Source: Allobosea sp. CS1GBMeth4 (lineage in GTDB: Bacteria > Pseudomonadota > Alphaproteobacteria > Rhizobiales > Beijerinckiaceae). Taken from it: DNA of 64,000 bases. Where the stretch lies: positions 122,671 through 186,670 of the forward strand of contig NZ_FYAS01000043.1 of assembly GCF_900185715.1 (NCBI RefSeq). The letters run 5' to 3'. The notes under the pieces are model-generated. The model did no database searches and was not told where the DNA came from. It worked only from the letters and a program-made list of their open reading frames with translations. Of the stretch, positions 32,437-42,049 are shown piece by piece. The number at the start of each line of letters is the position of its first letter. The stretch's first letter is position 1. The position numbers and the translations under genes were made by a program.

Positions 32437-34986
32437 CGCCCGCGCCAGCTTGTAGAGCTCCATCGCCGCCAGCACGAGCAGGCCGGCCGCGGCCAGGGCC
32501 ATGCCGTCGGCCACGGTGAGCGACCCCAGCGAGAGCAGGTCGCGCAGCGGCGGCAGCCAGAGCAGGGTTACTTGGAGCGCCTGCGTGCCGAGCACCGCTG
32601 CGATCAGGAACGGATTGGAGGCCAGCGGGACGGCGAAGGCCGAACGCTCCTCCGAGCGGCAATTGAAGCAATGGGCGTTCTCGCACCAGACCAGGAGCCA
32701 GAGCACCGCGCCCTGCGCCGCGAGATGCGGCATGCCGATGCCGAGCGCGTAATAATAATAGCCGAAGGCGGTCAATCCGATGACGGCGCCGCCGAGCAGC
32801 ACCTGCTCGATCATGCGGCGGTCGAAGATCGGTTCGTCGGCCGGCCGGGGCGGCCGCTTCAGCACGTCGGGATCCCCGCCCTCGAAGGCGAGCGCGACGT
32901 CCTGGATGCCGTTGGTGATCAGGTTCAGCCAGAGCAGCTGCATCGCCGTCAGCGGCGGCGGCAGGCCGAAGAGCGTGGCGAGCAGCATGAGCAGGATCTC
33001 GGCCGCCCCCGTCGACAGGGTGAGCACGATCACCTTGCGCAGATTGGCATAGGCGACCCGGCCGGCCTCGATCCCGGCGACGATCGAGGCGAAATTGTCG
33101 TCGGTCAGGATCAGGTCGGCGGCGTCGCGGGCGACATCGGTGCCGTTCCGGCCCATCGCAACGCCGATATCGGCGGCGCGCAGGGCCGCCGCGTCGTTGA
33201 TGCCGTCGCCGGTCACCGCCACGACATGACCCCGCCGGCGCAGGCTCTCGACGATGGCGAGCTTCTGCATCGGCTCGGTGCGGGCGAAGACGCGCGCCCC
33301 GGCGACCAGCATGTCGAAGGCGGTGCCTTCGCTGGCGGCGAGCTCGGCGCCGGTGACGACCTCGTCCTGGTGCTCGGCGAGACCGAGCTCGCGCGCGATC
33401 GCGAGGGCGGTCAGCGGATGGTCTCCGGTGATCAGGACGACCTCCAGGCCGGCGCGCTGCGCGCGGGCCACCGCCTCCTTCGCCTCGGGACGGAGCGGAT
33501 CGGCGAGCGCCGCCAGGCCGAGGAAGCGCAGCCCTCCGAATTCGCCGGCAGCCAGCAGGTTGGTGCGGCCGGCCGCGACCGCGATGACGCGGTAGCCAGC
33601 GGCGGAAAGCCGCCGGGCCGCGGCGAGGGCCTCGTCGTCGTCGCCCGCGCAGAACGCCGCGATTGTCTCCGGCGCGCCCTTGGCATGGGCGACGAGGCTC
33701 TCGCCGTCATGGTAGAACGTCGCCGCGTAGCGCCGCTCCGGCTCGTAGGGGTGACGGTGCGTCGGCAGGCTGCCGTCGTCGCCGACGCCCTGGGCGGCCG
33801 CGGCGCGAAGCAAGGCGAGATCGACCGCATCGCCGGACGGGCCGTCCGTGCCGCCGGACGGCGTCTCGCTGGCGCGCGCTGCCGCCGCCAGCAGATCGCG
33901 GGCGACGGGAGCGTCCGGGGCGACCTCGCCATGGCCGGGCAGCCAGAGCCGCGCCACGGTCAGCTGGTTGAGCGTCAGCGTGCCGGTCTTGTCGGTCGCG
34001 ATCAGCGTGCAGGCGCCGAGCCCCTCGACCGCGGCGAGGCCGCGGACCACGACATGGCGCCGCCCCATGCGCTGGGCGGCGATCGAGAGAGCCACCGTCA
34101 TGGCGATCGGCAGGCCTTCGGGAATCGCGGAGACGGCGAGCGCGATGGCGAGCACGAGGATGTCTGCCGCCGGCGCGCCGCGCAGCATCTCGAGCAGCGC
34201 GACCAGCGCGATCATGCCGACCATCGCGATGGCGACATGGTGGGTGAAGCGCGCCATCCGCCGAACCAGCGGCGGGGCCGGCTCGGGCCGCTCCAGCGCC
34301 GCCGCGAGCTGCCCGACCTGCGTGTCGCGCGCCGTGCCGACGACGACGGCGAGGCCGCGGCCCGTCGCGACCGTGGTTCCGGCATGCAGCATGGTCGCCC
34401 GGTCGCCGAGCGGCGTCTCGCGCGGCAGGACCGCCGTCGCGGACTTGCCGGCGGCGAGGGATTCCCCGGTCAGCAGGCTCTCGTCGACGGCCAGCCCCTG
34501 CGCCTCGACCAGACGCAGATCGGCGGCGATCCTCTCGCCGCTCGCGACCTGGACCATGTCGCCCGGCACCAGCTGCTCGGTCGGAACCCGGATCAGCGTT
34601 CCCTCGCGCCAGACCGCGGCGGTGCCGGCGATCAGCGCCTTGAGGGCGCGGGCGCGCGTCTCGGCCTGCCATTCCTGGACGGTGCCGATTACGGCGTTGA
34701 TGACGAGGACAGCGAAGATGAAGGCGGCGTCGGCGACGTGACCGAGGCCGAGCGAGACGCCTCCCGCCGCCAGAAGCAGATAGATGAACGGGCTGCGGAA
34801 CTGCGCGAGGAAGACGCCGGCGATCGTCTTGCCGCGCGGCTCGGGCAGGCGGTTCGGCCCGAGCCGCGCGAGGCGGCTCGCGGCTTCCGCCTGGCCCAGC
34901 CCCGCGGCGGACGAGCCTGTCCTGACCAGCGCCTCGGCGCAGCTCAGGCAGTGCCAGGGTACCGGGTTTGCGTCCGTCTTCGCCAT
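32386..34986 (-). CDS. P2-type cation-transporting ATPase
   Basis: 866 residues from 34986. N-terminal cation-ATPase domain, TGES actuator loop (ESLLTGESLAAGK), PEGLP in the fourth helix (AIPEGLPIAMTV), phosphorylation motif DKTGTLT, and TGDGINDAAAL hinge are all present, followed by four C-terminal helices. PEGLP marks the P2 group (Ca2+, or Na+/K+ export). It differs from the MgtA-type pump at 56.7 kb. It is 61 bp downstream of the BON gene and probably co-transcribed with it. DosR-controlled CtpF of mycobacteria belongs to the same group. Confidence 0.93.
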   Translation of the reverse strand: MAKTDANPVPWHCLSCAEALVRTGSSAAGLGQAEAASRLARLGPNRLPEPRGKTIAGVFLAQFRSPFIYLLLAAGGVSLGLGHVADAAFIFAVLVINAVIGTVQEWQAETRARALKALIAGTAAVWREGTLIRVPTEQLVPGDMVQVASGERIAADLRLVEAQGLAVDESLLTGESLAAGKSATAVLPRETPLGDRATMLHAGTTVATGRGLAVVVGTARDTQVGQLAAALERPEPAPPLVRRMARFTHHVAIAMVGMIALVALLEMLRGAPAADILVLAIALAVSAIPEGLPIAMTVALSIAAQRMGRRHVVVRGLAAVEGLGACTLIATDKTGTLTLNQLTVARLWLPGHGEVAPDAPVARDLLAAAARASETPSGGTDGPSGDAVDLALLRAAAAQGVGDDGSLPTHRHPYEPERRYAATFYHDGESLVAHAKGAPETIAAFCAGDDDEALAAARRLSAAGYRVIAVAAGRTNLLAAGEFGGLRFLGLAALADPLRPEAKEAVARAQRAGLEVVLITGDHPLTALAIARELGLAEHQDEVVTGAELAASEGTAFDMLVAGARVFARTEPMQKLAIVESLRRRGHVVAVTGDGINDAAALRAADIGVAMGRNGTDVARDAADLILTDDNFASIVAGIEAGRVAYANLRKVIVLTLSTGAAEILLMLLATLFGLPPPLTAMQLLWLNLITNGIQDVALAFEGGDPDVLKRPPRPADEPIFDRRMIEQVLLGGAVIGLTAFGYYYYALGIGMPHLAAQGAVLWLLVWCENAHCFNCRSEERSAFAVPLASNPFLIAAVLGTQALQVTLLWLPPLRDLLSLGSLTVADGMALAAAGLLVLAAMELYKLARASLAMPRRPGPFGGAPA

Positions 34987-35047
34987 CTCAGACCGTGTTC
35001 GCGGGCATTGCCGGCAGAAAGTTCGGGCCTCGCCCGGCGCGCAGAGG

Positions 35048-35695
35048 TTATGCGATCGCCAGATGATCCTCGACGGCGGTGACGCCCGGAACCGCCCAGG
35101 CGGCCCGCTTGGCGACATCCCGCTCGTGCCAGGCCTTGACCTTGCCCTCGAGCTTGACGCGGCCGCCGGACACCTCGACGCGGATCTGCCCGGCTTCGAG
35201 CTCCGCGTTCCGCAGCAGGGCATTCTCGATGCGGTGCTTGACGTCGGTCGCCTCGACCCGCGGCCTGACCACGATCAGGTCGATGACGCCGGCGACGCCC
35301 GAGAGCTTGCGGACGGCGGCTTCGGCCGCCTGCCGCTGGAAATACCACTCGACCTCGCCGGCGAGCGTGATCCAGCCGTCCTGGACCTTGATCCTGAGCC
35401 TGTCGTCCGGGATCGTCGTGTCCCAGCTGATCACGCTCAGGGCTCGCTGCGCGATCTCGTCGTCATTCGTCTTCTTGTCGGACGGCAGCCGCACCTCGAT
35501 CTCCTGGGCGATGGCCCGTACGCCCTTGACCCGCTGGACCACGCGCTCGGCGGCGAGCTTTTCGGCATAGCTGCCGACATGGCCGGAGAGCGTCACGACG
35601 CCCTTTTCCACCGCGACGCCGATATGGGCCGCGTTCAGGCTGGGCTCGAATTCGAGCTCGCCGAGCACGTTTTCTCGAAGCGCCAGATCAGTCAT
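35048..35695 (-). CDS. Triple BON-domain protein
   Basis: 215 residues from 35695 with a GGCGAGGAGG ribosome binding site. Three BON domains at about 3-68, 78-145 and 150-215, each with the G-x-V-x-L-x-G-x-V core (VVTLSGHVGSY, WITLAGEVEWY, RVKLEGKVKAW). No signal peptide, so unlike OsmY it is probably cytoplasmic. BON domains are thought to bind membranes or ligands such as potassium. It precedes the P-type ATPase gene and shares a divergent box with the Usp gene at 35971. Confidence 0.9.
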   Translation of the reverse strand: MTDLALRENVLGELEFEPSLNAAHIGVAVEKGVVTLSGHVGSYAEKLAAERVVQRVKGVRAIAQEIEVRLPSDKKTNDDEIAQRALSVISWDTTIPDDRLRIKVQDGWITLAGEVEWYFQRQAAEAAVRKLSGVAGVIDLIVVRPRVEATDVKHRIENALLRNAELEAGQIRVEVSGGRVKLEGKVKAWHERDVAKRAAWAVPGVTAVEDHLAIA

Positions 35696-35828
35696 ATCCG
35701 CCTCCTCGCCCGGTTGGTTCGCGCTCGCCCGCTGTCTGCGCCCTTGCGGACCGCCCCGCGGCCGGCCGATGCGCGCCCCGCCGCGGCGAACGACGCCCGA
35801 AACATGCCCTGCGGCCCGGGCGGTCGCG

Positions 35829-35842
35829 TTGACGTGCATCAA
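35829..35842. promoter_or_regulatory. FNR/FixK-like box between BON and Usp genes
   Basis: TTGACGTGCATCAA, exact TTGA-N6-TCAA, 133 bp before the BON start and 128 bp before the Usp start. Confidence 0.75.
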
Positions 35843-35970
35843 GGCTCCGGAGGGGCCGGCTCTCGCGGCTCTGCCGGGCGCCGGTGCCGCCCGCCGCTTG
35901 TGACAGATCAATGCACTGCCGCATCGCGGGCCGAAACTCCGGCCTCGAAACCGTGCAGATGGAGATCGTC

Positions 35971-36819
35971 ATGGAACGGACAGCGGCCCCGTCACAGGAT
36001 TCCGGCTTCGCCAGCATCATGGTGCCGATCAATCTCGGCGCCGGCGCGGCCGACCGGGCGAGGCTCGCGGTGTCGCTGGCGGAGCGCTTCGGCAGCAGAT
36101 TGATCGGCATCGCCGCCCAGGAACTCGCGGTCCTGTTCATCGGAGACGGCACCGTCACCGTCGACGCGATGCTCGTCGAGGAGGCGACGAAGGCCGCCAC
36201 CGAGGATCTCGCGAGGGCCGAGGCGATCTTCCGGCGCGTCGCAGGACATCGCGACGACATCGTCTGGCGCAGCGCCGTCGCGACGCCCCTGCCCTTCATC
36301 CTCGGCAATGCCCGCGCGGCCGACCTCGTCGTGGTCGCGCGCCAGGCATCCCTCGACACGCCGCAAGGCAGGATGGCCCTGGCCCCGGCGGACATCGTCA
36401 TGGAGCTCGGCCGGCCGCTGCTCGTGACGCCGCCCGACGTCGCCGAGCTCGCGGCCGAGAGCATCGTGATCGCCTGGCGCGACACGCGCGAGGCGCGCCG
36501 CGCCGTCCGCGATGCGCTGCCCTTCCTGAAGCAGGCAAAGGCGGTGGCCATAGCGTCCATGGGCGAGGGAGCGGCCGAGCAGGGCGCCGACGACGTCCGC
36601 TTCTATCTCGCCCGGCACGGCGTCGACGCCGAACTCGAAATCCGGCCCAGCATCGCCAATTACGCGGCGCAGGAACTGCTCGAATGCGTGCGCAGACGGA
36701 AGGCCGACCTGCTCGTCACCGGCGCCTACGGCCATAGCCGGATGCGCGAATGGATGCTCGGCGGCATGACGGCGGATCTGCTGGAGATGGCGCCGGTCTG
36801 CTGCCTGATGTCCCACTGA
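35971..36819 (+). CDS. Universal stress protein, two-domain UspA type
   Basis: 282 residues. I chose the ATG at 35971 because GGAG at 35961-35964 is correctly placed for it; an in-frame ATG at 35959 lies over that site. Two Usp halves: about 12-140 and 150-282, the second ending in GAYGHSRMREWMLGGMTADLLEMAP. Paralogous to the protein at 29289. Confidence 0.9.
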   Translation: MERTAAPSQDSGFASIMVPINLGAGAADRARLAVSLAERFGSRLIGIAAQELAVLFIGDGTVTVDAMLVEEATKAATEDLARAEAIFRRVAGHRDDIVWRSAVATPLPFILGNARAADLVVVARQASLDTPQGRMALAPADIVMELGRPLLVTPPDVAELAAESIVIAWRDTREARRAVRDALPFLKQAKAVAIASMGEGAAEQGADDVRFYLARHGVDAELEIRPSIANYAAQELLECVRRRKADLLVTGAYGHSRMREWMLGGMTADLLEMAPVCCLMSH

Positions 36820-36833
36820 GGCAGACCTGCTCC

Positions 36834-36847
36834 TTGAGCCAGGTCAA
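36834..36847. promoter_or_regulatory. FNR/FixK-like box before the hibernation-factor gene
   Basis: TTGAGCCAGGTCAA, exact TTGA-N6-TCAA, 52 bp before the start at 36900. Confidence 0.75.
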
Positions 36848-36899
36848 CGACGCTGGCCCGGCTTCCTCCGACCATCGCGTCCGTACCAGCGAGGGAGAC

Positions 36900-37475
36900 A
36901 TGACCATGCAAACGCAGGTCCAGATCGATTTCCAGGGCATGGCGGCCAAGCCGGATGTCGAGGACATGGTCGCCGGGCATCTGCAGGAGCTCGAGAGCCG
37001 CTTCGGCCGGATCACTGCCGGGCGGGTGATCCTGAAGGGCCCCGGCAGCCATCACCGCACGGGCGGGCTGTTCGACATCAACATCCGCCTCGCCCTGCCG
37101 GAGGGGCGCGAGGTCAATGTCGGCCATACCCGTCAGGACGACGAGCGCTATGCCGACCTCAACTTCGCGCTCAACGACGCGTTCAAGCGGGCGCGCCGGC
37201 AATTGCAGGACCGGGTCCGCCGGCTGCAGCGAGCCGTGAAGCAGCACGCGGAGCAGCCGATCGGGACCGTGGCGAAGCTCGACCCCGCCGGCGAGTTCGG
37301 CTTCATCGAGACCGCGGACGGCCGCCAGATCTATTTCCACCGCAACAGCGTGCTCAACGGCGGCTTCGCCCGCCTCGGTCTCGGCGCGCGCGTGGTCTAT
37401 GTCGAGGAAGCGGGTGAAAAAGGTCCGCAGGCCAGCACCGTGAAACCGCTGAAGAAGCACGCTCTCAAGCTCTGA
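36900..37475 (+). CDS. Ribosome hibernation factor (HPF/RaiA) fused to a cold-shock domain
   Basis: 191 residues from 36900 with a GAGGGAG ribosome binding site. Residues ~3-105 form an S30AE/HPF domain (beta strand VQIDFQGM, then long basic helices with DDERYADLNFALNDAFKRARRQL). Residues ~122-185 are a cold-shock domain (GTVAKLDPAGEFGFIETADGRQIYFHRNSV) that keeps both RNA-binding motifs in altered form. The first half would bind the decoding centre of idle ribosomes; the second replaces the usual C-terminal dimerisation part and could bind RNA. Box 52 bp upstream. Confidence 0.9.
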   Translation: MTMQTQVQIDFQGMAAKPDVEDMVAGHLQELESRFGRITAGRVILKGPGSHHRTGGLFDINIRLALPEGREVNVGHTRQDDERYADLNFALNDAFKRARRQLQDRVRRLQRAVKQHAEQPIGTVAKLDPAGEFGFIETADGRQIYFHRNSVLNGGFARLGLGARVVYVEEAGEKGPQASTVKPLKKHALKL

Positions 37476-37480
37476 ATCCG

Positions 37481-37539
37481 CCGGGGCCGGTCCGCGATCG
37501 GCCCCGGCATGACGGCACCGCCCGGCCGAGGCCGGGCGG
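37481..37539. terminator. Two GC hairpins between converging genes
   Basis: CCGGGGCCG (37481-37489) pairs with CGGCCCCGG (37499-37507); CCGCCCGGC (37518-37526) pairs with GCCGGGCGG (37531-37539). They fill the space between the hibernation-factor stop and the GroEL stop. No long T tract is present. Confidence 0.5.
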
Positions 37540-37543
37540 GCGC

Positions 37544-39169
<1,626 letters not shown>

Positions 39170-39195
39170 CGGATCGCCCTCGTGTCACATGAAGT

Positions 39196-40776
39196 TCATC
39201 CTAGCCGGTCGGAGCCGTGCCGAACCTGATCCACGTCAACGATCGGCACGTCGCGAGCGCCCGAGCGGGGCCCTCGCCCCGGCCCCATCACGCCCGTCGG
39301 CCGGCCCGCCCGGGCTCTCACTGCCGCGGCCGTGATGAAGGCGGCATAGCTCCAGCCGAGATTCTTGGCCGATGTCTGGTGGCCGTCCTGCCGGTCGAGC
39401 TGTTCCGAGAGCTCGCCCGAAGCCGGGGTGAAGCCGCGGAGCAGCGCGACCAGCGCATCCCCCCTGTCCGCCAGCGCCGCCGCGGCGGCATCCCGGCTCC
39501 CGCCATCCGCGGGCAGCCTCCTGCCGGACAGGTCCAGATCCACGAGGAAGCGCGAAAAGAACGGGCGATTGCCGGCATTGAGCCGCACGGTGCGGCCGGC
39601 GCGGATGGCTGCCGCCAGCCGATAATGGAACTCGGCGACGCCCAGCGTCGCGAAATAATAGGCACCACCCGCAAAATAGACGTCGCCCGGATAGCGTCCG
39701 ACGGCGGGAGCGGCAGCGGGCGGGAGCCCGGCGTTGATCGCGAGCTCCGTGGCGAAGAAGTCCTCCAGCCGCGCCAACGTGGCATGCACCCGCGGATCGA
39801 GGATGCTGTGCGCGCCCGCCGGCAGATCGGCATGGACCACGGCGAGAATGGTGGCGATGTCGAGCTCCCGGGCGGGATCGCCGGCCGTCACCTGCCGTCG
39901 GCTGCGGTAGAGGCCCCTGGCGCGCGACCAATAGGCGTCGAGCGCCCGACCGAGCTCGCGCACGACGATGCCGTAGCGCTCGGCGCGGGGCCGGTCGCCG
40001 GCCGACTCGCGCCAGAGGGCGCCGCGCGCAAGGGCCGTGCGCTGCAGGAGATGGGTATAGTAGTGGAGCCCCTTTTCCTCCTCCCAGATGTCGTAGCAGG
40101 GCTCGTGCCAATGCGCGGCGACATAGTCCAGGTCGCCGATGAGCAGCTCGGCGATGGCCTTCGAGGCCCGGCCGGGGGCGCCGTCCATCCAGCGCAGGAG
40201 CGCCAGCGCCCGCAGGGCCGGGCCGTCGTTCTGCGGGCGTCCCCATCGGGTGATGTCGAGCGTCCCGTCCGGATTGAAGCGCACCTCGCCGCGCAGGCGG
40301 TCGCCGACCAGCGCCACCAGATCGTCGTCGGGCCGGACATATTGCAGGAAGGCCGGGTCTGTCCGCCGGCGGATGGCGCGGAGCTCCGCGAGGAAGGCCG
40401 GGCCGCTGAGGCGGCTCGTCGCCAGGCTGAACCCGACGAAATCGTCGAAGAGCTCGGCCGCCTCTTCGCCGAGGGCGCCGGTCTCGGCCAGCACCCGCAC
40501 GGCATCCATGATCAGCGCCGAATCCCGCAGCCAGTGGAAGGTGTAGTCGGGGTCGCCCTGCTGGATGGCCGGCGGCGCCGCGAGGACGGACCCTTTCACC
40601 GGGACGATATGCTGGCCGAAGGCGGGCCGGTCGCAGGCGAAACCGCTGGCCGAGACCAGGCGCAGCATCGCCGCGGCGGCGAAGCGGCATTCCTGCTCGA
40701 TCCAGCGGTCGAGCGGCGCGTCGGGGCCGGCGGGCGCCGGGCGCGGCGAAGGCGGGTGCTCCGGCTCACGCGCCAT
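39196..40776 (-). CDS. GH15-family glucan hydrolase (glucoamylase-like)
   Basis: 526 residues. ATG at 40776 is preferred to a GTG at 40782 because GGGAGGT sits right before it. GH15 motifs: YTFHWLRDSALIMDAV, TRWGRPQNDGPALRALALLRW, CYDIWEEEKGLHYYTHLLQR (first acid) and GELSEQLDRQDGHQTSAKNLGWSYAAFITAA (second acid). No signal peptide, so cytosolic. GH15 includes glucoamylases and some trehalases; substrate unknown here. It overlaps the GH144 gene by 11 bp. Its final codons contain the GroEL box. Confidence 0.9.
   Translation of the reverse strand: MAREPEHPPSPRPAPAGPDAPLDRWIEQECRFAAAAMLRLVSASGFACDRPAFGQHIVPVKGSVLAAPPAIQQGDPDYTFHWLRDSALIMDAVRVLAETGALGEEAAELFDDFVGFSLATSRLSGPAFLAELRAIRRRTDPAFLQYVRPDDDLVALVGDRLRGEVRFNPDGTLDITRWGRPQNDGPALRALALLRWMDGAPGRASKAIAELLIGDLDYVAAHWHEPCYDIWEEEKGLHYYTHLLQRTALARGALWRESAGDRPRAERYGIVVRELGRALDAYWSRARGLYRSRRQVTAGDPARELDIATILAVVHADLPAGAHSILDPRVHATLARLEDFFATELAINAGLPPAAAPAVGRYPGDVYFAGGAYYFATLGVAEFHYRLAAAIRAGRTVRLNAGNRPFFSRFLVDLDLSGRRLPADGGSRDAAAAALADRGDALVALLRGFTPASGELSEQLDRQDGHQTSAKNLGWSYAAFITAAAVRARAGRPTGVMGPGRGPRSGARDVPIVDVDQVRHGSDRLG
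39226..39239. promoter_or_regulatory. FNR/FixK-like box before groEL
   Basis: CTGATCCACGTCAA, one mismatch to TTGA-N6-TCAA. It lies 56 bp before the GroEL start and within the 3' end of the GH15 gene. Confidence 0.6.
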
Positions 40777-42049
40777 CGCCACCTCCCGCGAAGCCGAGCT
40801 TCGCCAGCCCGCGCCGGACCTCGGGGCAGCTCATGAACAGCCGCCACAGCAGGCCCGTCCGGTGGTTCTCGATCATCGCGACGATCGGCCCCTGATCGAT
40901 GGCGATCGAGTCGTCGGAGGCCCATGACCCGCGCGGGCAGAAGGCGGAGGTGAAGCCGCATTCGCCCCAGATGCGGCTGCCCTGGGCGCAGAAATAGCGC
41001 AGCGCCGCGATGGCCTCGGCCGGGAGATAGGGCATGCTCGACAGGGCCGCCGTCGGCGCGACGACGCCCGGGTCGTGATCCGGCGTGTGGACATCGTACC
41101 CATGGGGTCCGTCGCTCGCGGTCAGCCCCCAGCAGCGCGGCCCGTAGCCGGGATGCCGGTTCGGGTTCTCGACGCCGTGCCGGTAATGGATCAGCGCGTG
41201 GCGCCGGTTCTGCTGCCAGTAGTCGGCATAGCGGTCGACGAGCCCGCGGGGGGACAGGCCGAGGAAGGAATAATGCGCGAAGCAGAGCGGGCCGCCATAG
41301 GCCGGCCCCAGGGGCAATTCGACGCCGTAATAGCGCCGGCCGTTGACGAAGTCGCGTCCCGCGGCCCAGCCCTGGTGATAGGCTTCGGCGTCGATGGCGT
41401 GCTCGGGCGCGGCCGCGGCCAGGACATAGGCGATCAGGCACTCGTTCCAGCCCTCGATGCGGTGGTCGCGCGCCCAGCCATGGTTCGGGCTCCAGTGCCA
41501 GTAGAGCACCGGCCTGCCGCCGCGGCTGTGCCAGTTCCATTCGACGCTGCGCCACAGCCGGTCGATCGCCGCACGCAGCGCGGTCTCCACGGCCGTGTCC
41601 GCCGAGAAATACTGGCGCGCCGTGAGCAGGCCCTGGAAGAGGAAGGCGGTCTCGACGATGTCGCCGCCGTCGTCCTTGGCGCCAAAGGGCACCGTCGCGC
41701 CGGTCCGGCCGTCGACGAAATGCGGAAAGACGCCATGATAGCGCAGCAGCCCGGCGAGATGGCTCACGATCTTGTGCAGCCGGACAAGCGCGTCGTCGCG
41801 ACCGACCCAGCCGCGCGCGACCGCGACGACGATCGCCATGACGCCGAACCCCGACCCGCCGATCGCGACGAGGTCGCTCCCCTGCCCGCGCCGGTCGACG
41901 CGGTCCCGGGCCAGGCCGCAGACCGGGTGGGCGAAGTCCCAGAAGAAGCGGAAGGTCTGCCGCTGGACGCGATCGAGGAGGGCCGCGTCGGAAGGGTCGT
42001 CGGCCGCGGCCGGGAACGACGCGGCCAGCGGCTGCGTTTCAGAGCGCAT
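40766..42049 (-). CDS. GH144-like beta-1,2-glucanase (PF10091 glucoamylase-like)
   Basis: 427 residues. The (alpha/alpha)6 toroid family is indicated by LLDRVQRQTFRFFWDFAHP, SGFGVMAIVVAVARGWV, KDDGGDIVETAFLFQGLLTARQYF, WHWSPNHGW and ECGFTSAFCPRG. Characterised GH144 members cut beta-1,2-glucan to short oligomers; others are unassigned. No signal peptide is evident, so it would act in the cytosol. It overlaps the ABC gene upstream by 11 bp. Confidence 0.85.
   Translation of the reverse strand: MRSETQPLAASFPAAADDPSDAALLDRVQRQTFRFFWDFAHPVCGLARDRVDRRGQGSDLVAIGGSGFGVMAIVVAVARGWVGRDDALVRLHKIVSHLAGLLRYHGVFPHFVDGRTGATVPFGAKDDGGDIVETAFLFQGLLTARQYFSADTAVETALRAAIDRLWRSVEWNWHSRGGRPVLYWHWSPNHGWARDHRIEGWNECLIAYVLAAAAPEHAIDAEAYHQGWAAGRDFVNGRRYYGVELPLGPAYGGPLCFAHYSFLGLSPRGLVDRYADYWQQNRRHALIHYRHGVENPNRHPGYGPRCWGLTASDGPHGYDVHTPDHDPGVVAPTAALSSMPYLPAEAIAALRYFCAQGSRIWGECGFTSAFCPRGSWASDDSIAIDQGPIVAMIENHRTGLLWRLFMSCPEVRRGLAKLGFAGGGDGA

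Noticed and set aside
39170..39300. CIRCE element or heat-shock control before groEL
   Set aside because: No TTAGCACTC-N9-GAGTGCTAA-like sequence was found; only the FNR-like box is visible.
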